This document shows positions 5,664-6,469 of a stretch of DNA of 6,469 nucleotides, in pieces. The notes under the pieces were generated by a model. It was not told the origin of the DNA, did no database searches, and was given only the letters and a program-made list of their open reading frames with translations. Each line of letters opens with the position of its first letter. Position 1 is the stretch's first letter. The position numbers and the translations under genes are program-made. This DNA is from DASUTB01 sp036374835 (GTDB lineage: Bacteria > Actinomycetota > Actinomycetes > Jiangellales > Jiangellaceae): contig DASUTB010000121.1 of the NCBI GenBank assembly GCA_036374835.1, forward strand, positions 1 through 6,469, written 5' to 3'.

Positions 5664-5729
5664 GACTTCCATGATCCGGTGCAGTTACTGCTCATATAAG
5701 TCAGTAAGTGCACCGGATCATGGAGAGTC
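5664..5729 (-). terminator. very long hairpin at the end of the helicase-nuclease gene
   Basis: The left arm (5669-5690, starting CCATGATCCGGTGCA) and right arm (5702-5723, ending TGCACCGGATCATGG) are inverted repeats matching at 21 of 22 bases around an 11-base AT-rich loop, CTCATATAAGT. With one extra base the pairing extends outward through GACTTCC/GGAGAGTC. The helicase stop codon (5720-5718) lies inside the stem. No T-run follows on the minus strand. A stem-type transcription terminator or 3' mRNA stabiliser is most likely. A recombination site or small mobile-element remnant is also possible. Confidence 0.55.
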
Positions 5730-6469
5730 GCTTGGCTGAGCCTGCCGGACGGGGTCGGGTGCGGTGACTTCCTCATGGACGCTGACCTCGGCCGTCGGCG
5801 GCTCGGGCTCAATGCCGAGCCGGTCGAGCAGGTCCCAGAGCTCTTCGAGTGCAGCGGCGGGGTCTCTGAAGAACTGGCTGCCGCGTACGCGCCAGAAGGT
5901 CCATCCAAGACGTTCGAGCTCGCGCTGGCGGACGATGTCGTCGGCCTCGCCGCCGGCGTCGTGGAACTCGTCGCCGTCGCACTCGATGGCCAGGCGGTCG
6001 GTGCCTCCCATGACGACGAGGTCGATGCGGTATCGGCCGGCAGGGTACTGGGGCAGGACGCGGTAGCCGCGTGCGGTGATCGCCAGGTAGACGCGCTGCT
6101 CGAAGATGTTGTCGAACGCGGGATGCAGGACGTCCGGCCGCACCTCGCCGAGATCGGGATCCTGGTCGAGTCCGGGCTGGGCGAGGTACTCGAGGTACTG
6201 GCGACGCACGTCGCCGCCGGACAGTTGGTCCGGCCGGACGCTGTGGAACACCCAGACCTGGTCCCGAGCCCGGCTCGCGGCGACGTTGATCCGCTGTTGG
6301 TCGGAGCGCTTGGACAGGACGCCGATGCGGCGCGGGCCGTCGTCCCCTTCGAGGGACGTGACGAGGCCGAGGAAGATCACGTCGCGCTCGTCACCCTGGA
6401 ACGCTTCGGGCCGGTCGACCCGAAGTGAGCGGTTCTCCATCTCGATCGGCCCCAGGCGGTCGAGCAGCA
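5718..6469 (-). CDS. SF1 helicase with C-terminal Vsr/MTES_1575-like nuclease domain (5' end beyond window)
   Basis: About 249 C-terminal residues are visible, and the frame stays open to the right edge (LLDRLGPIE before the internal MENRSL). The first part is the end of a UPF1/Dna2-like SF1 helicase: motif V as PEAFQGDERDVIFL (about 20-33) and motif VI as QQRINVAASRARDQVWVF (about 57-74). After a linker comes a PD-(D/E)XK domain of the Vsr/DUF559/MTES_1575 kind: FEQRVYLAITARGYRVLPQY, YRIDLVV (Asp149), LAIECDGDEFH (Glu162, Asp164, His169), then RQRELERLGWTFWRVRGSQF. All key nuclease residues are present. A Pro/Glu-rich tail ends the protein. Helicase-Vsr fusions are large and have been reported in anti-phage systems, so a DNA-targeting defence role is plausible but inferred. 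Motifs I-IV lie outside the window. Confidence 0.82.
   Translation of the reverse strand, partial: LLDRLGPIEMENRSLRVDRPEAFQGDERDVIFLGLVTSLEGDDGPRRIGVLSKRSDQQRINVAASRARDQVWVFHSVRPDQLSGGDVRRQYLEYLAQPGLDQDPDLGEVRPDVLHPAFDNIFEQRVYLAITARGYRVLPQYPAGRYRIDLVVMGGTDRLAIECDGDEFHDAGGEADDIVRQRELERLGWTFWRVRGSQFFRDPAAALEELWDLLDRLGIEPEPPTAEVSVHEEVTAPDPVRQAQPSDSP

Noticed and set aside
5775..6428. 217-codon rightward ORF over the helicase-nuclease gene
   Set aside because: Antisense to the helicase motifs V-VI and the nuclease domain. Composition is Ala/Val/Asp-rich without motifs.
1..6469. CRISPR arrays, tRNA or rRNA genes, insertion-sequence transposase
   Set aside because: I saw no regularly spaced repeats, no tRNA-like cloverleaf or TTC-loop pattern, no rRNA segments and no transposase or integrase motifs in any frame.

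Overview
High-GC DNA with strong G/C preference at third codon positions, many GTG starts and two genes that look leaderless. This points to an actinomycete chromosome (Streptomyces, Micromonospora or Frankia-like); I cannot name a genus. The mix of unrelated single genes, a toxin-antitoxin pair, two nuclease-like proteins, a gene relic and a frameshifted gene is typical of an accessory, defence-type region.

Layout: positions 1-43 may hold the tail of a rightward gene, followed by a hairpin-rich convergent gap (44-299). Leftward from 1369 come a possible ~36-49 residue ORF and an aminoglycoside-phosphotransferase-fold kinase (300-1220), joined by a TGATG stop/start overlap. Divergent from them is a GNAT N-acetyltransferase (1480-1971), apparently leaderless. 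After a structured non-coding gap, a PD-(D/E)XK nuclease-like gene (2329-3670, rightward) is split by a +1 frameshift at an A4 run near 2493. Convergent to it is a HigB/HigA (RelE/Gp49 + XRE) toxin-antitoxin operon (4478 to 3842, leftward) with a palindrome over its promoter and start codon. Just upstream of that operon (4517-4612, rightward) lies a decayed copy of the last ~31 codons of a GNAT gene closely related to the intact one 2.6 kb away. Then, leftward, come an ADP-ribosylglycohydrolase (4593-5564), a 22-bp-arm hairpin (5664-5729), and the C-terminal part of an SF1 helicase fused to a Vsr/DUF559/MTES_1575-like nuclease domain (5718 to past the right edge).

How they work together: only the toxin-antitoxin pair, and perhaps the small ORF with the kinase, look like true operons. 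The helicase-nuclease, the ADP-ribosylglycohydrolase, the PD-(D/E)XK protein and the TA module are all families frequent in defence islands, so a defence or stress role for the right two thirds is reasonable but inferred. I see no clearly new multi-gene system. The observations most worth a second look are the frameshift, the acetyltransferase relic at the TA boundary, the uncalled small ORF, and the large hairpin at the end of the helicase gene.
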